Shown here one piece after another: positions 23,075 to 32,418 of a DNA stretch of 64,000 nt. Every line of letters begins with the position of its first letter. Position 1 is the first letter of the stretch. The notes below the pieces were generated by a model. It made no database searches, was not told the DNA's origin, and saw only the letters and a program-made list of their open reading frames with translations. The translations under genes were made by a program, and so were the position numbers. This DNA comes from JAKAXS01 sp965279065 (GTDB lineage: Bacteria; Pseudomonadota; Alphaproteobacteria; Rhizobiales; Hyphomicrobiaceae): NCBI GenBank assembly GCA_965279065.1, contig OZ257134.1:930001-994000 (forward strand), in the 5' to 3' direction.

Positions 23075-24238
23075 ATGCTTCTGTGGGTGTGTTTTGCGCT
23101 GATGACGGTGGTCGTGATGGCCGCTTTGCTGCGGCCTTTGTGGCGCCCTGAAGCCAAGGCCCTGGCCCCTGCCGAAGCCGACCTCGCCGTCTATCGCGAC
23201 CAGCTGTCCGAGATCGATTCCGATCGCGAGCGCGGCCTGATCGCCGATGCTGAAGCCGCCAGCGCCAAGACCGAAGTCGCCCGCCGCATGCTGGAACGCG
23301 CTGCCGGATCCGATCGGGCGGAACACACCGCAGCGCTTTCCCCGTCCTCCCGCTCACAATGGATTTCGCGCGCAGCCGCGGCTCTCGTCCCGGTCGTCAC
23401 CGTGGCCATCTACCTGTGGGTCGGATCGCCCTCGACGCCGGGCGCGCCCCTTGAAGCGCGCCGCAACGTTTCCCCCGAGAACGCCACCGTCGCCGAACTC
23501 ATCGGCAAGGTCGAAGCCCGCCTCGCTGCCAAGCCGGACGATGGCCAGGGCTGGGCCGTGATCGCGCCCGTCTACATGCGCGTGAACCGTTTTGCCGATG
23601 CCGCCAATGCCTTCAGCCGTGCCAACGCGCTGTTGGGCGAAAAGCCGGCCTGGGTGATGGGATTTGCCGAAGCGACGATGCTCGACAACGACGGCATGGT
23701 GACGGAGCCGGCCCGCAAGGCGTTCCGTCGCGTGCTGGAACTCGAACCCAGCCGCATGGAGGCGAAATTCGCGTTGTCGCTGGCCAAGGAACAGGATGGC
23801 GACATCGCCGGCGCCCTGGCCGACTACAAGACCATGTTGGCCGCCGCTCCTGCCGACGCCGCTTGGAAGCCGGCGTTGGAAACCCGCATCAAGGTGCTGG
23901 ACGATCGCCTCGCGGGCCGCGCACCTACGCCCGAGCCGCCGGCCGGCGCCCCTTCAGCGGCCGCACCTCAAACTCCCTCCCCTGCCGATGTTGCCACCAT
24001 GAAGCCCGAAGATCAGGCCAGGATGATCGAGGGCATGGTGCAACGCTTGGCCGATCGGCTGAAAACCAACGGCAAGGATCTGCCAGGCTGGCTGCAACTC
24101 ATCCGCGCCTATTCCGTACTGGGCCGCAGCAGCGACGTCGACGCAGCACTTACTGAGGCCCGCCGCAATTTCGCCGATGACACCGCAGCCCTGGGTGAAA
24201 TCGACGCGCTGCAGAAGTCCGTGAAGCAAGGCTCGTAA
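23075..24238 (+). CDS. ccmI: Cytochrome c maturation protein CcmI (CycH)
   Basis: 387 residues. TM1 (residues 2-20), a cytoplasmic leucine/acidic coiled segment (AVYRDQLSEIDSDRERGLI, the CcmI hallmark), TM2 near residue 105 (LVPVVTVAIYLWVG), then periplasmic TPR repeats that hold apocytochrome c for haem ligation. First gene of the cycHJKL set. An Ala/Pro-rich linker (about 285-310) divides the TPR domain. Confidence 0.92.
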   Translation: MLLWVCFALMTVVVMAALLRPLWRPEAKALAPAEADLAVYRDQLSEIDSDRERGLIADAEAASAKTEVARRMLERAAGSDRAEHTAALSPSSRSQWISRAAAALVPVVTVAIYLWVGSPSTPGAPLEARRNVSPENATVAELIGKVEARLAAKPDDGQGWAVIAPVYMRVNRFADAANAFSRANALLGEKPAWVMGFAEATMLDNDGMVTEPARKAFRRVLELEPSRMEAKFALSLAKEQDGDIAGALADYKTMLAAAPADAAWKPALETRIKVLDDRLAGRAPTPEPPAGAPSAAAPQTPSPADVATMKPEDQARMIEGMVQRLADRLKTNGKDLPGWLQLIRAYSVLGRSSDVDAALTEARRNFADDTAALGEIDALQKSVKQGS

Positions 24239-24321
24239 GGGTTACGATAGACTGCCGCACTGAAAAGCCGGTCCGCAAAGAGCCCGGCACGCAGAACGAG
24301 ACCTAGGGAAGACAAACGGGA

Positions 24322-24804
24322 ATGACGCGCAAACAGAGACGCGGAATTTTGATTGGCGCAAGCGTGGCGATCCTGTCGCTTGCCGCGATCCTGGTGATGT
24401 TCGCGTTCCGCTCGTCGATCGTCTTCTTCCACACACCGAGCGATATCGCCTCGAGCAAGGTTCCCCCGGGCCAGCGCATCCGCCTCGGCGGCCTCGTCGA
24501 GAAGGGTTCGGTCGTCCGCGGCCAGGGCACGCACGTATCGTTCGCCGTGACCGACACGCTGAAGACCATCCCGGTCAGCTACTCGGGCATCCTCCCCGAT
24601 CTCTTCCGCGAAGGCCAAGGCGTCGTCGCCGAAGGCCGCATCGAAGCGGACGGCCATTTCGCCGCCGACAGCGTGCTGGCCAAGCACGACGAAACCTACA
24701 TGCCGCCGGAAGTCGCCAAGGCGCTCAAGGAGAAGGGCGTCAAGCTGGGCGAAGGCGCCACGCATCAGGAGAGCAGGGCAGCCGGGGAGACCGCATCGCC
24801 GTGA
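24322..24804 (+). CDS. ccmE: Cytochrome c maturation haem chaperone CcmE (CycJ)
   Basis: 160 residues. N-terminal membrane anchor (residues 9-29), OB-fold, and the haem-binding motif with H122 and Y126 in KHDETYMP. H122 covalently carries haem in the periplasm before transfer to CcmF. It overlaps ccmF by 4 bp (GTGA). Intact, family length. Confidence 0.95.
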   Translation: MTRKQRRGILIGASVAILSLAAILVMFAFRSSIVFFHTPSDIASSKVPPGQRIRLGGLVEKGSVVRGQGTHVSFAVTDTLKTIPVSYSGILPDLFREGQGVVAEGRIEADGHFAADSVLAKHDETYMPPEVAKALKEKGVKLGEGATHQESRAAGETASP

Positions 24805-26777
24805 TCACCGAACTCGGACATTTCGCTCTGATCCTCGCCGTCATGGTGGCCGTCGTGCAAATGACGCTGCCTGCCTGGGGTGCCTATCGACGCGACACGC
24901 GTCTGATGTCGATCGCCGAGCCCGCGGCGTTGAGCCAGCTGACGCTGCTGACGTTCGCCTTCCTCGCGCTGATGCATGCCTATGTGACGTCCGACTTCTC
25001 CGTCGCCAACGTGGCGGAGAACTCGCACTCGACGAAGCCGCTGCTCTATAAGATCTCCGGCGTCTGGGGCAACCACGAAGGCTCCATGCTGTTGTGGGTG
25101 CTGATCCTCGCCATCTTCGGCGGCGCCGTCGCCCTGTTCGGCACCAACCTGCCCGCGACGCTGCGCGCCAACGTGCTCTCCGTGCAGGCCTCGATCGCCG
25201 TCGCGTTCGGTCTCTTCATCCTGCTGACGTCGAACCCCTTCGAGCGGCTCGATCCCGCTCCGTTCGACGGACGCGGCCTCAATCCGATCCTGCAGGATCC
25301 GGCCCTGTCGTTCCACCCGCCGTTCCTCTACATGGGCTACGTCGGCTTCTCGATGGCGTTTTCGTTCGCCGTCGCCGCCTTGATCGAAGGCCGCACCGAC
25401 GCCGCCTGGGCGCGCTGGGTGCGCCCGTGGACGCTGCTCGCCTGGATGTGCCTGACCATCGGCATCGCCATGGGCTCGTGGTGGGCCTACTACGAACTCG
25501 GCTGGGGCGGCTGGTGGTTCTGGGACCCCGTCGAGAACGCCTCGTTCATGCCCTGGCTCGCCGGCACCGCGCTGCTGCATTCCGCGCTCGTGATGGAAAA
25601 GCGCGACGCGCTGAAGGTCTGGACCGTCCTACTCGCCATCCTCACCTTCTCGCTGAGCCTGATGGGCACCTTCCTCGTTCGCTCCGGCGTGCTGTCGTCC
25701 GTGCATGCCTTCGCCGTCGATCCCGCCCGCGGCGTCTTCGTGCTGGCGATCATGGTGTTCTTCACCGGCGGCGCCCTGACCCTCTTCGCCTATCGCGCCA
25801 GCGGCCTGCGCCAGGGCGGCATCTTTGCCCCGATCTCGCGCGAAGGCAGTCTCGTCCTCAACAACATCCTGCTGACGGTGGCCTGCGCCACCGTCCTTGT
25901 CGGCACGCTCTACCCGCTCGTCACCGATGCCTTCGGCCTCAAGATCTCCGTCGGCGCCCCCTACTTCAACATGACGTTCGGCCCGCTGATGCTGCCGTTG
26001 CTGTTCGCCATGCCGTTCGGGCCCTACCTCGCCTGGAAGCGCGGCGACATCTACGCCGCCGCGCAGCGCCTGTTCGTGGCGGCTATCCTGGCCATCTGCG
26101 TCATCGCCGCAACGTTCGCCGTGACCAAGCCGGGACCCTGGCTCGCGCCGTTCGGCATCGCGCTGGGCGTCTGGATCATGGCCGGCGCCGTCTCCGAGCT
26201 GCTGTTCCGCGCCAAGGCCGGCAATGCCGGTCTCGACGAAGTCCTGCGCCGCCTGCGCAATCTGCCTCGTTCCGTCTACGGCTCCGCACTCGCCCACTTC
26301 GGCGTCGGCATGATGGTCATCGGCATCATCGCCACCAGCGCCTATCAGAGCGAACGCGTGCTACTGATGAAGGTCGGCGAGAAGGTCGACATCGCCGGCT
26401 ACGAACTGACCTTCAACGGCGCCAACGCCGGGCAGGGACCGAACTACAAGGAACAGATCGGTACCTTTACGGTGACGCGGGACGGCACGCCGGTGACGAC
26501 GCTGCACCCGGAAAAACGCCTCTATGACGCGCCGCCGCAGCCGACCACCGAAGCCGGAATCTACAACGCCTGGACCGGCGATCTCTACGTTGTGCTGGGT
26601 GATCAGCAGACGAGCGGCGGCTGGGCCGTGCGCGCCTACTTCCATCCCTTCGTCCGCTTCATCTGGCTCGGCGCGCTGGTGATGTTCATCGCCGGCGCCA
26701 TCTCGCTGACGGACCGTCGCCTGCGCGTCGGCGCCCCGCAGCGCGCACGTCGCCCGGTTGCGGTGCCCGCCGAATGA
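24801..26777 (+). CDS. ccmF: Haem lyase subunit CcmF (CycK)
   Basis: 658 residues from GTG 24801. A polytopic membrane protein with the tryptophan-rich WWD segment WGGWWFWDPVENASFMPW (residues about 234-251), conserved periplasmic histidines and a C-terminal periplasmic domain between the last TMs. It attaches haem from CcmE to apocytochrome c. It overlaps both neighbours by 4 bp. Confidence 0.96.
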   Translation: MITELGHFALILAVMVAVVQMTLPAWGAYRRDTRLMSIAEPAALSQLTLLTFAFLALMHAYVTSDFSVANVAENSHSTKPLLYKISGVWGNHEGSMLLWVLILAIFGGAVALFGTNLPATLRANVLSVQASIAVAFGLFILLTSNPFERLDPAPFDGRGLNPILQDPALSFHPPFLYMGYVGFSMAFSFAVAALIEGRTDAAWARWVRPWTLLAWMCLTIGIAMGSWWAYYELGWGGWWFWDPVENASFMPWLAGTALLHSALVMEKRDALKVWTVLLAILTFSLSLMGTFLVRSGVLSSVHAFAVDPARGVFVLAIMVFFTGGALTLFAYRASGLRQGGIFAPISREGSLVLNNILLTVACATVLVGTLYPLVTDAFGLKISVGAPYFNMTFGPLMLPLLFAMPFGPYLAWKRGDIYAAAQRLFVAAILAICVIAATFAVTKPGPWLAPFGIALGVWIMAGAVSELLFRAKAGNAGLDEVLRRLRNLPRSVYGSALAHFGVGMMVIGIIATSAYQSERVLLMKVGEKVDIAGYELTFNGANAGQGPNYKEQIGTFTVTRDGTPVTTLHPEKRLYDAPPQPTTEAGIYNAWTGDLYVVLGDQQTSGGWAVRAYFHPFVRFIWLGALVMFIAGAISLTDRRLRVGAPQRARRPVAVPAE

Positions 26778-27286
26778 CGCGCCTCTCAGCACGTTTGCGC
26801 AGCGCGCTCCTGCTCCTGGCGATGCTGTTGGCCGTCGGGACGCCCGCGCTGGCCGTACAGCCCGACGAGATCTTGCCCGACGCAGCCTTGGAAGCACGCG
26901 CCCGTGACATTTCACACGGCCTGCGCTGCCTCGTCTGCCAGAACCAATCCATCGACGACAGCGACGCCCCGCTGGCCAAGGACCTGCGTCTGCTTGTGCG
27001 CGAACGCCTGAAAGCCGGCGACAGCGATGGCCAGGTCCGAGACTTCCTCGTCGCCCGCTATGGCGAGTTCGTGCTGCTCAAGCCGCCGGTTGCCTGGTCG
27101 ACGATCGTTCTGTGGGCCGCACCGCTTCTCATCCTGCTCGGCGCCGCAGCCTTCGTCTGGCGCAATATCTTCGCCGAGCAGAGGCGAACCGCCGCCTCCT
27201 CGCCGGCCGCCGAACTGACTCCCGCCGAACGCCAAGCGCTGGATAAACTGCTCGCCGAGCGAACGGATGAGATAAAGGGCGGCTAG
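26774..27286 (+). CDS. ccmH: Cytochrome c maturation protein CcmH (CycL)
   Basis: 170 residues. Signal peptide, then the redox motif LRCLVCQNQSI (Cys-x-x-Cys) that reduces apocytochrome haem sites, and a C-terminal TM (about 112-132). It ends the operon two bases before a convergent protease gene, with no terminator visible between them. Confidence 0.95.
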   Translation: MTRLSARLRSALLLLAMLLAVGTPALAVQPDEILPDAALEARARDISHGLRCLVCQNQSIDDSDAPLAKDLRLLVRERLKAGDSDGQVRDFLVARYGEFVLLKPPVAWSTIVLWAAPLLILLGAAAFVWRNIFAEQRRTAASSPAAELTPAERQALDKLLAERTDEIKGG

Positions 27287-27287
27287 C

Positions 27288-28499
27288 TCAGCGCTCGCGT
27301 CGCGCCTTTTGCCCGCGCGAGATCAGGCCCTTGCCCTCGATCTTCAGCGTTGCCGCCGGGTTCACAGCGGCTCCGGCCACCACGCTCAAGCGCTGCAGCA
27401 GCGCCACCGTGGCCAGGCCCGTGACGGGCCGATTTTCTTCCCGTTCGAACGCTTCGATCGCGCTGTGCAGCTGCGGCCCGTAGGTCCCGTCGGCCTTAGC
27501 GGCGTAGAGCCCCCGCGAGGCCAGCAACAGCTGCAGCTGCTTGATGTCGTCCGGTCGCGCCAGGATCTCGGCGCGCTGGAATGCGTCGAGCTTGCCGGCA
27601 AACGCCGACGTCGAAACGCCGGTATTGGCGACCGTATCGGCCTTGAAGCGCTTGACGACCTCGCCGTTCTGCATCAGCACGCGCGACTGCACGTAGGTGC
27701 CGACGTTGATGCCGACCACTTCCGGGCCCTGGGCGCCATCCGTCAGCAGGGGCGAACCCGACGATGCGCCGCCCGTATCGCAGGTGTGCAGCACCAGGTG
27801 GTTGGCCTCGGTGAAATCGCGCGCGATGTTGGCCCAGGGTGCCTTGTCGAAGTCGCGCCGCACCTCGCACGCCGCGCCATACGCCAGTTTCCAGTTGGCG
27901 AAATCGCGGTGGTAGGCGACCTGGTACACCCGCTTGGCGTTGGCGAGCTGCATCAACTCGTCCGGCGACCGTCGCGTCAGCCGCAACACACCCTTGCTGC
28001 AGATCGGCTTGGACAGCTTCAGCAGCGCCCAGTCGCGGCTGGCATCGATGGGCGGGCGTGTGTTGATGCGCATGGCGCCCGACAGCACGTTCTGCGAGCC
28101 GCCGCCGTTCGCCGTTCCCGCGATCGGCGAGGAGGCCTCCGGCTTCAGGCCGCGCAGGCGGAACAGAAAGCCGCCGAGCGGCGGCGCCTTTTCCTCGCTG
28201 GTGCGAAAGACGCAGTGTCCTGCCGTGGCGATGACGCGTTCGCCGACGCAGAATGCCGTGCACACCGATCGCGTGCGCCGGTCGTAGAGCAGCCCGATCC
28301 TGGACTCGAGGCTGGCAAGTGCGGTCGGCAATGCCACCCGGTCGTCGCGGCCGAACACGGCAATGGACTGCACGAGCGGCGTCACCGCCGGGCGCGCTGG
28401 CAATAGCGGCTCGGCCAGCGCCGGTGATCCGACGCAAGCTGCGGAAAGCACGAGATATTTCGCAACCGCAAAGGTCGCCCGCGCCGGGCGCAGCGTCAT
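27288..28499 (-). CDS. Secreted trypsin-like serine protease with peptidoglycan-binding-like C-terminus
   Basis: 403 residues from the ATG at 28499, which has GAGGG upstream; a GTG at 28526 is less likely. Signal peptide to about residue 30. The trypsin-like triad is visible: H in TAGHCV, D in SRDWALLKL, S in GGASSGSPLL. The C-terminal ~80 residues (LQLLLASRGLYAAKADGTYGPQLHSAIEAFE) look like a peptidoglycan-binding-1 domain. Likely a periplasmic wall-associated protease; substrate unknown. It converges on ccmH. Confidence 0.82.
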   Translation of the reverse strand: MTLRPARATFAVAKYLVLSAACVGSPALAEPLLPARPAVTPLVQSIAVFGRDDRVALPTALASLESRIGLLYDRRTRSVCTAFCVGERVIATAGHCVFRTSEEKAPPLGGFLFRLRGLKPEASSPIAGTANGGGSQNVLSGAMRINTRPPIDASRDWALLKLSKPICSKGVLRLTRRSPDELMQLANAKRVYQVAYHRDFANWKLAYGAACEVRRDFDKAPWANIARDFTEANHLVLHTCDTGGASSGSPLLTDGAQGPEVVGINVGTYVQSRVLMQNGEVVKRFKADTVANTGVSTSAFAGKLDAFQRAEILARPDDIKQLQLLLASRGLYAAKADGTYGPQLHSAIEAFEREENRPVTGLATVALLQRLSVVAGAAVNPAATLKIEGKGLISRGQKARRER

Positions 28500-28635
28500 C
28501 TGTGAAGTCCCTCGAAGATCCGTCACCCGCGAATATTACCAACTGTTAAGGCGGCCGAAAGGCGCCCGTAAGGCCCCTTCTTGTAAGCCCGATACTTGAA
28601 AACTTTGCTCGTGACGATCCCCATGGAGGTTTTGA

Positions 28636-30201
28636 ATGCTTGAGTGGCCCCAAACGCGCGGCGCGCGCGAAGACGCTGCCGACCTGAAGCGTGGAGTGCG
28701 CCGTACGGGCGCCAAGGCGTTGCTCGCAGCCGGCCTGCTCGCAGCAGCTTCCGTTCCCATGGTCGTGCCCGCCTACGCCCAGTTGAAGCCGGATGCACCG
28801 AGCGTCGAGACGCCGTTCGGCCGCGCGCCGATCACCTTCGCCGACATCATCGCCAAGGTGAAGCCCTCAGTCGTGTCGATCTCGGTCGTCGGCGGCAAGA
28901 AGGGTGCTGCGGTGGCCGGCGGACAGCCGTTCCAGATGCCGGATATTCCCGACGACATTCCCCCGCAGCTGAAAGAGTTCTTCAAGAACTTTAAGGGCAT
29001 GCCCGGCCAGGGCGGCCCCAAGGAGCCGCAGCGCCCGACGCAGGCACAGGGCTCCGGCTTCGTCATCACCAATGACGGCTATGTCGTCACCAACAATCAC
29101 GTCATCGACGGCGCCAGCAAGATCCAGGTGAGCTTCGACGACCAGGAGAAGATCGACGCCGACCTCGTCGGCACCGATCCGCGCACCGATCTGGCTCTCC
29201 TCAAGATCAAGGGCAGCAAGACCGACTATCCGCACGTCAAGTTCTCGACGAAGGAGCCGCGCGTTGGCGACTGGGCGTTGGCTGTCGGCAATCCGTTCGG
29301 CCTCGGCGGCACCGTGACGGCCGGCATCGTCTCCGCGCTCGCCCGTGACATCGGCTCGGGTCCCTACGACTACATGCAGATCGATGCGGCCGTGAACCGC
29401 GGCAACTCGGGCGGCCCCACCTTCAACCTCGAAGGTGAAGTCGTCGGCATCAATACGGCGATCTTCTCTCCGTCCGGCGGCAACGTCGGCATCGCCTTCG
29501 CCGTGCCGGCACGGACCGCCACGCCCGTGATTGAAGCCTTGAAGACCAAGGGCACCGTTGCCCGCGGCTGGCTCGGCGTGAAGATCCAGAACATGGACGA
29601 GGACGCGGCCTCCAGCCTCGGCCTGACGGAAGCCAAGGGCGCGCTCGTTGGCGAGGTTCTGCCCAACAGCCCGGCCGGTGCCGCTGGCATCAAACGCCAG
29701 GACGTCATCGTCTCGGTCAACGGTCAGAAGATCAACAACAGCCGCGAGCTGTCGCTGAAGATCGCCGAGATCGATCCCAACACCTCCGTCGACGTCAAGT
29801 TCTGGCGCGGCGGCAAGGAAGACAGCCTGAAGGTCAAGCTCGGCACCTTCCCGTCGAAGGAAGACGAGATTGCAGGCGGCCCCAAGTCTGATCCGGACGA
29901 AGCCCCGGTCGCAGCCGCCAAGGAGATCGAGGGCCTCGGCCTGAAGCTCTCCTCCGACCGCGGCGGTGCCAGCGACGGCGTGGCGATTGCCGAAGTCGAC
30001 GACGACAGCAACGCTGCCCAGAAGGGCTTGAAGCCGGGCGACATCATCCTCGAAGTCAACGGCGAAGCCGTCTCCTCGCCGGGCCAGGTCCAGGAACAGG
30101 TGAAGAAGGTGAAAGACGCCGGACGCTCCGCCGTGATGCTCTACGTGCAGTCGGGCGAGCAGAAGGTACAACTCGCCGTGCCCTTCACCAAGAAAGGTTA
30201 A
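28636..30201 (+). CDS. degP: DegP/HtrA-type periplasmic serine protease
   Basis: 521 residues. Signal peptide or anchor (residues about 30-50), protease domain with H in VTNNHVIDGA, D in RTDLALLK and S in GNSGGPTFN, then two PDZ domains (near 305-390 and 415-505). A Do-family envelope quality-control protease. The next genes are a response regulator and sensor, a frequent rhizobial arrangement, which suggests envelope-stress control. Confidence 0.94.
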   Translation: MLEWPQTRGAREDAADLKRGVRRTGAKALLAAGLLAAASVPMVVPAYAQLKPDAPSVETPFGRAPITFADIIAKVKPSVVSISVVGGKKGAAVAGGQPFQMPDIPDDIPPQLKEFFKNFKGMPGQGGPKEPQRPTQAQGSGFVITNDGYVVTNNHVIDGASKIQVSFDDQEKIDADLVGTDPRTDLALLKIKGSKTDYPHVKFSTKEPRVGDWALAVGNPFGLGGTVTAGIVSALARDIGSGPYDYMQIDAAVNRGNSGGPTFNLEGEVVGINTAIFSPSGGNVGIAFAVPARTATPVIEALKTKGTVARGWLGVKIQNMDEDAASSLGLTEAKGALVGEVLPNSPAGAAGIKRQDVIVSVNGQKINNSRELSLKIAEIDPNTSVDVKFWRGGKEDSLKVKLGTFPSKEDEIAGGPKSDPDEAPVAAAKEIEGLGLKLSSDRGGASDGVAIAEVDDDSNAAQKGLKPGDIILEVNGEAVSSPGQVQEQVKKVKDAGRSAVMLYVQSGEQKVQLAVPFTKKG

Positions 30202-30323
30202 GCCTCCTCCCAAGGCCCACGCAGCGAGGCGGTTCACCCTTGAAACGGTGGCCGCCTCGACCTTTATGTCAGCCCGTGCACTATGAGCTGAGTGACAAAG
30301 CGGGAAAGAAAGACCTCGAAGCC

Positions 30324-31004
30324 ATGCGCGTCCTGGTGATTGAAGACGACCGCGAAACCGCCGGCTTCCTTCAGAAGGCCCTGAAGGAGAGCGGTCACGC
30401 AGCCGACCTCGCCGCCGACGGCGAGACCGGCCTCGCCATGGCCAAGGAAGACATCTACGACGTCCTGATCGTCGACCGCATGCTGCCCAAACTGGACGGC
30501 TTGACGGTCGTGAAGACCTTGCGCACCGACGGTCAGCGCACACCGGTGCTCATCCTCTCCGCGCTGGGCGAAGTCGACGATCGCGTCAAGGGACTGCGCG
30601 CTGGCGGCGACGACTACCTCACCAAGCCCTACGCCTATTCCGAACTCCTCGCCCGCATCGAGGCGCTGTCGCGCCGCGCCGTACCCGAAGAGCAGGAGAC
30701 GCGCTACGCCGTCGGCGACTTGGTGCTGGACCGCCTATCGCATCGCGTCTCCCGCAACGGCGACAACATCATCCTGCAGCCGCGCGAATATCGCTTGCTC
30801 GAATATCTGATGAAGAACGCTGGGCAGGTCGTCACGCGCACGATGCTGCTGGAGCACGTCTGGGATTATCACTTCGACCCACAAACCAACGTGATCGACG
30901 TGCACGTGTCGCGCTTGCGCTCCAAGATCGACAAGGGCTTCGACAAGCCTCTTCTGCACACCGTGCGCGGCGCTGGATACATGATCCGTGATGGCGCTGG
31001 CTGA
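30324..31004 (+). CDS. OmpR-family response regulator downstream of degP
   Basis: 226 residues from ATG 30324; the frame is open to 30240, but the receiver begins exactly at MRVLVIEDD. D51 in VDRMLPKLDG is the phospho-acceptor and K in YLTKPYAYSELL the conserved lysine; winged helix at 125-222. It overlaps the next gene by about 17 bp. Cognate of the sensor kinase that follows; probable target genes include degP, by context only. Confidence 0.88.
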   Translation: MRVLVIEDDRETAGFLQKALKESGHAADLAADGETGLAMAKEDIYDVLIVDRMLPKLDGLTVVKTLRTDGQRTPVLILSALGEVDDRVKGLRAGGDDYLTKPYAYSELLARIEALSRRAVPEEQETRYAVGDLVLDRLSHRVSRNGDNIILQPREYRLLEYLMKNAGQVVTRTMLLEHVWDYHFDPQTNVIDVHVSRLRSKIDKGFDKPLLHTVRGAGYMIRDGAG

Positions 31005-32382
31005 CGTCACACCCCGTCTGTTTGGAACGTCGGCATTTCGCCTTGCCGCGATAACGGTGGCTGGCTTTCTCGCGGCCGCCGCGCTGATCGTCGTCGTGCT
31101 GCTGTCGCAGGTGAACGGTGTGCTGACGGAGCAGGTGCTTTCGGCTCTCGATGCCGAGAAGGCGGAGATCGAAAGCCACGCCGGCGACGCGGCAGCGTTG
31201 ACCGAGACCGTCAAGAATCGCAGCCGCCCCGAGGGCCCCGCTCTCTATTTCCTGGGCGGCGCCGACGGCCGCAAGCTGGCCGGCAACTTGAACCGCATGC
31301 CCCCCGAGATCGCCGGCAGCGCGTCCGGCGGCACGTTCCACTACGAGGCGGCGCTGCCGCGCGAACGGTTGGGCGTCGCCATTCCCGTCAACGTCAAGAA
31401 CGGGCTGAGCCTCGTCATCGGCCGCGACATCGAAGACCAGCGCGTCATCGCCGATCGCATCCGCCGCGGCGTGCTGTTTGGCTTTGCGCTGCTGTCGCTG
31501 ATGGCGCTGGGCGGCGCCGTCTTGGCGTCGCGCATGCTGTTGCGCCGGGTGGAGACCATCAATCAGACCAGCCGCTCCATCATGGCGGGTGACCTGTCGC
31601 GTCGCATTCCGCTGACCGGTTCCGGCGACGAGTTCGACGATCTCTCCGCCCACCTCAACGCCATGATCGAACGCATCGAGCTGTTGATGAGTTCGCTGCG
31701 CGAAGTGTCCGACAACATCGCCCACGATCTGAAGACACCGCTGAACCGGCTGCGCAATCGAGCCGAGGCTGCCCTGATTGAATCGAAGGGCTCCGACGGC
31801 TATCGCGAAGGCTTGGAGCGCACGATCGACGAGGCCGACGAACTCATCAAGACCTTCAACGCCCTCTTGCTGATCGCCCGCCTCGAAGCCGGCGCCTTCG
31901 ACGACAGCAAGGAGACGTTCGACATCGGCGCCCTGGTGCGCGACGCCGCCGAATTGTACGAGCCGGTCGCGGAAGAAGCCGGCGTCGCGCTGACCTCGTC
32001 CATTGCCGACGGCCCCGCGATCGTCGCCAACCGCCAGCTCGTCAGCCAGGCCGTCATCAATCTCATTGAGAATGCCTTGAAGTACGGCCGCAGCAGCGAG
32101 GCGAACGGCAGCATCGCCATTGCCGTCGCCAACGGCGGAGCCAACGTCGAGATCTCCGTCGCCGACCACGGTTGCGGCATCGCCGCGGCCGATCGCGAAC
32201 GCGTGCTGAAGCGCTTCGTCCGCCTGGAGGAGTGCCGCACGCCGCCCGGCACCGGCCTCGGCCTCAGTCTCGTCGCCGCCGTCGCGCGCCTGCATGAAGG
32301 CCGCGTGCGGCTGGAGGACAATGCCCCCGGATTGCGCGCCGTCCTCGTTCTGCCGGTTCACAAGACCAACGGAACCGTCTAA
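30991..32382 (+). CDS. Sensor histidine kinase paired with the degP-linked regulator
   Basis: 463 residues from ATG 30991 (GTG 30988 in frame). TM1 at 17-38, periplasmic domain to about 160, TM2 at 162-180, HAMP, H box SDNIAHDLKTPLNRL with H245, N box LIENALKYG, G boxes VADHGCGI and GTGLGLSLV. Complete kinase. It overlaps its response regulator. Confidence 0.88.
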   Translation: MALADVTPRLFGTSAFRLAAITVAGFLAAAALIVVVLLSQVNGVLTEQVLSALDAEKAEIESHAGDAAALTETVKNRSRPEGPALYFLGGADGRKLAGNLNRMPPEIAGSASGGTFHYEAALPRERLGVAIPVNVKNGLSLVIGRDIEDQRVIADRIRRGVLFGFALLSLMALGGAVLASRMLLRRVETINQTSRSIMAGDLSRRIPLTGSGDEFDDLSAHLNAMIERIELLMSSLREVSDNIAHDLKTPLNRLRNRAEAALIESKGSDGYREGLERTIDEADELIKTFNALLLIARLEAGAFDDSKETFDIGALVRDAAELYEPVAEEAGVALTSSIADGPAIVANRQLVSQAVINLIENALKYGRSSEANGSIAIAVANGGANVEISVADHGCGIAAADRERVLKRFVRLEECRTPPGTGLGLSLVAAVARLHEGRVRLEDNAPGLRAVLVLPVHKTNGTV

Positions 32383-32418
32383 GCCCCTGGCAAAAGACTG
32401 CAGGGGAGAAACGCCGGC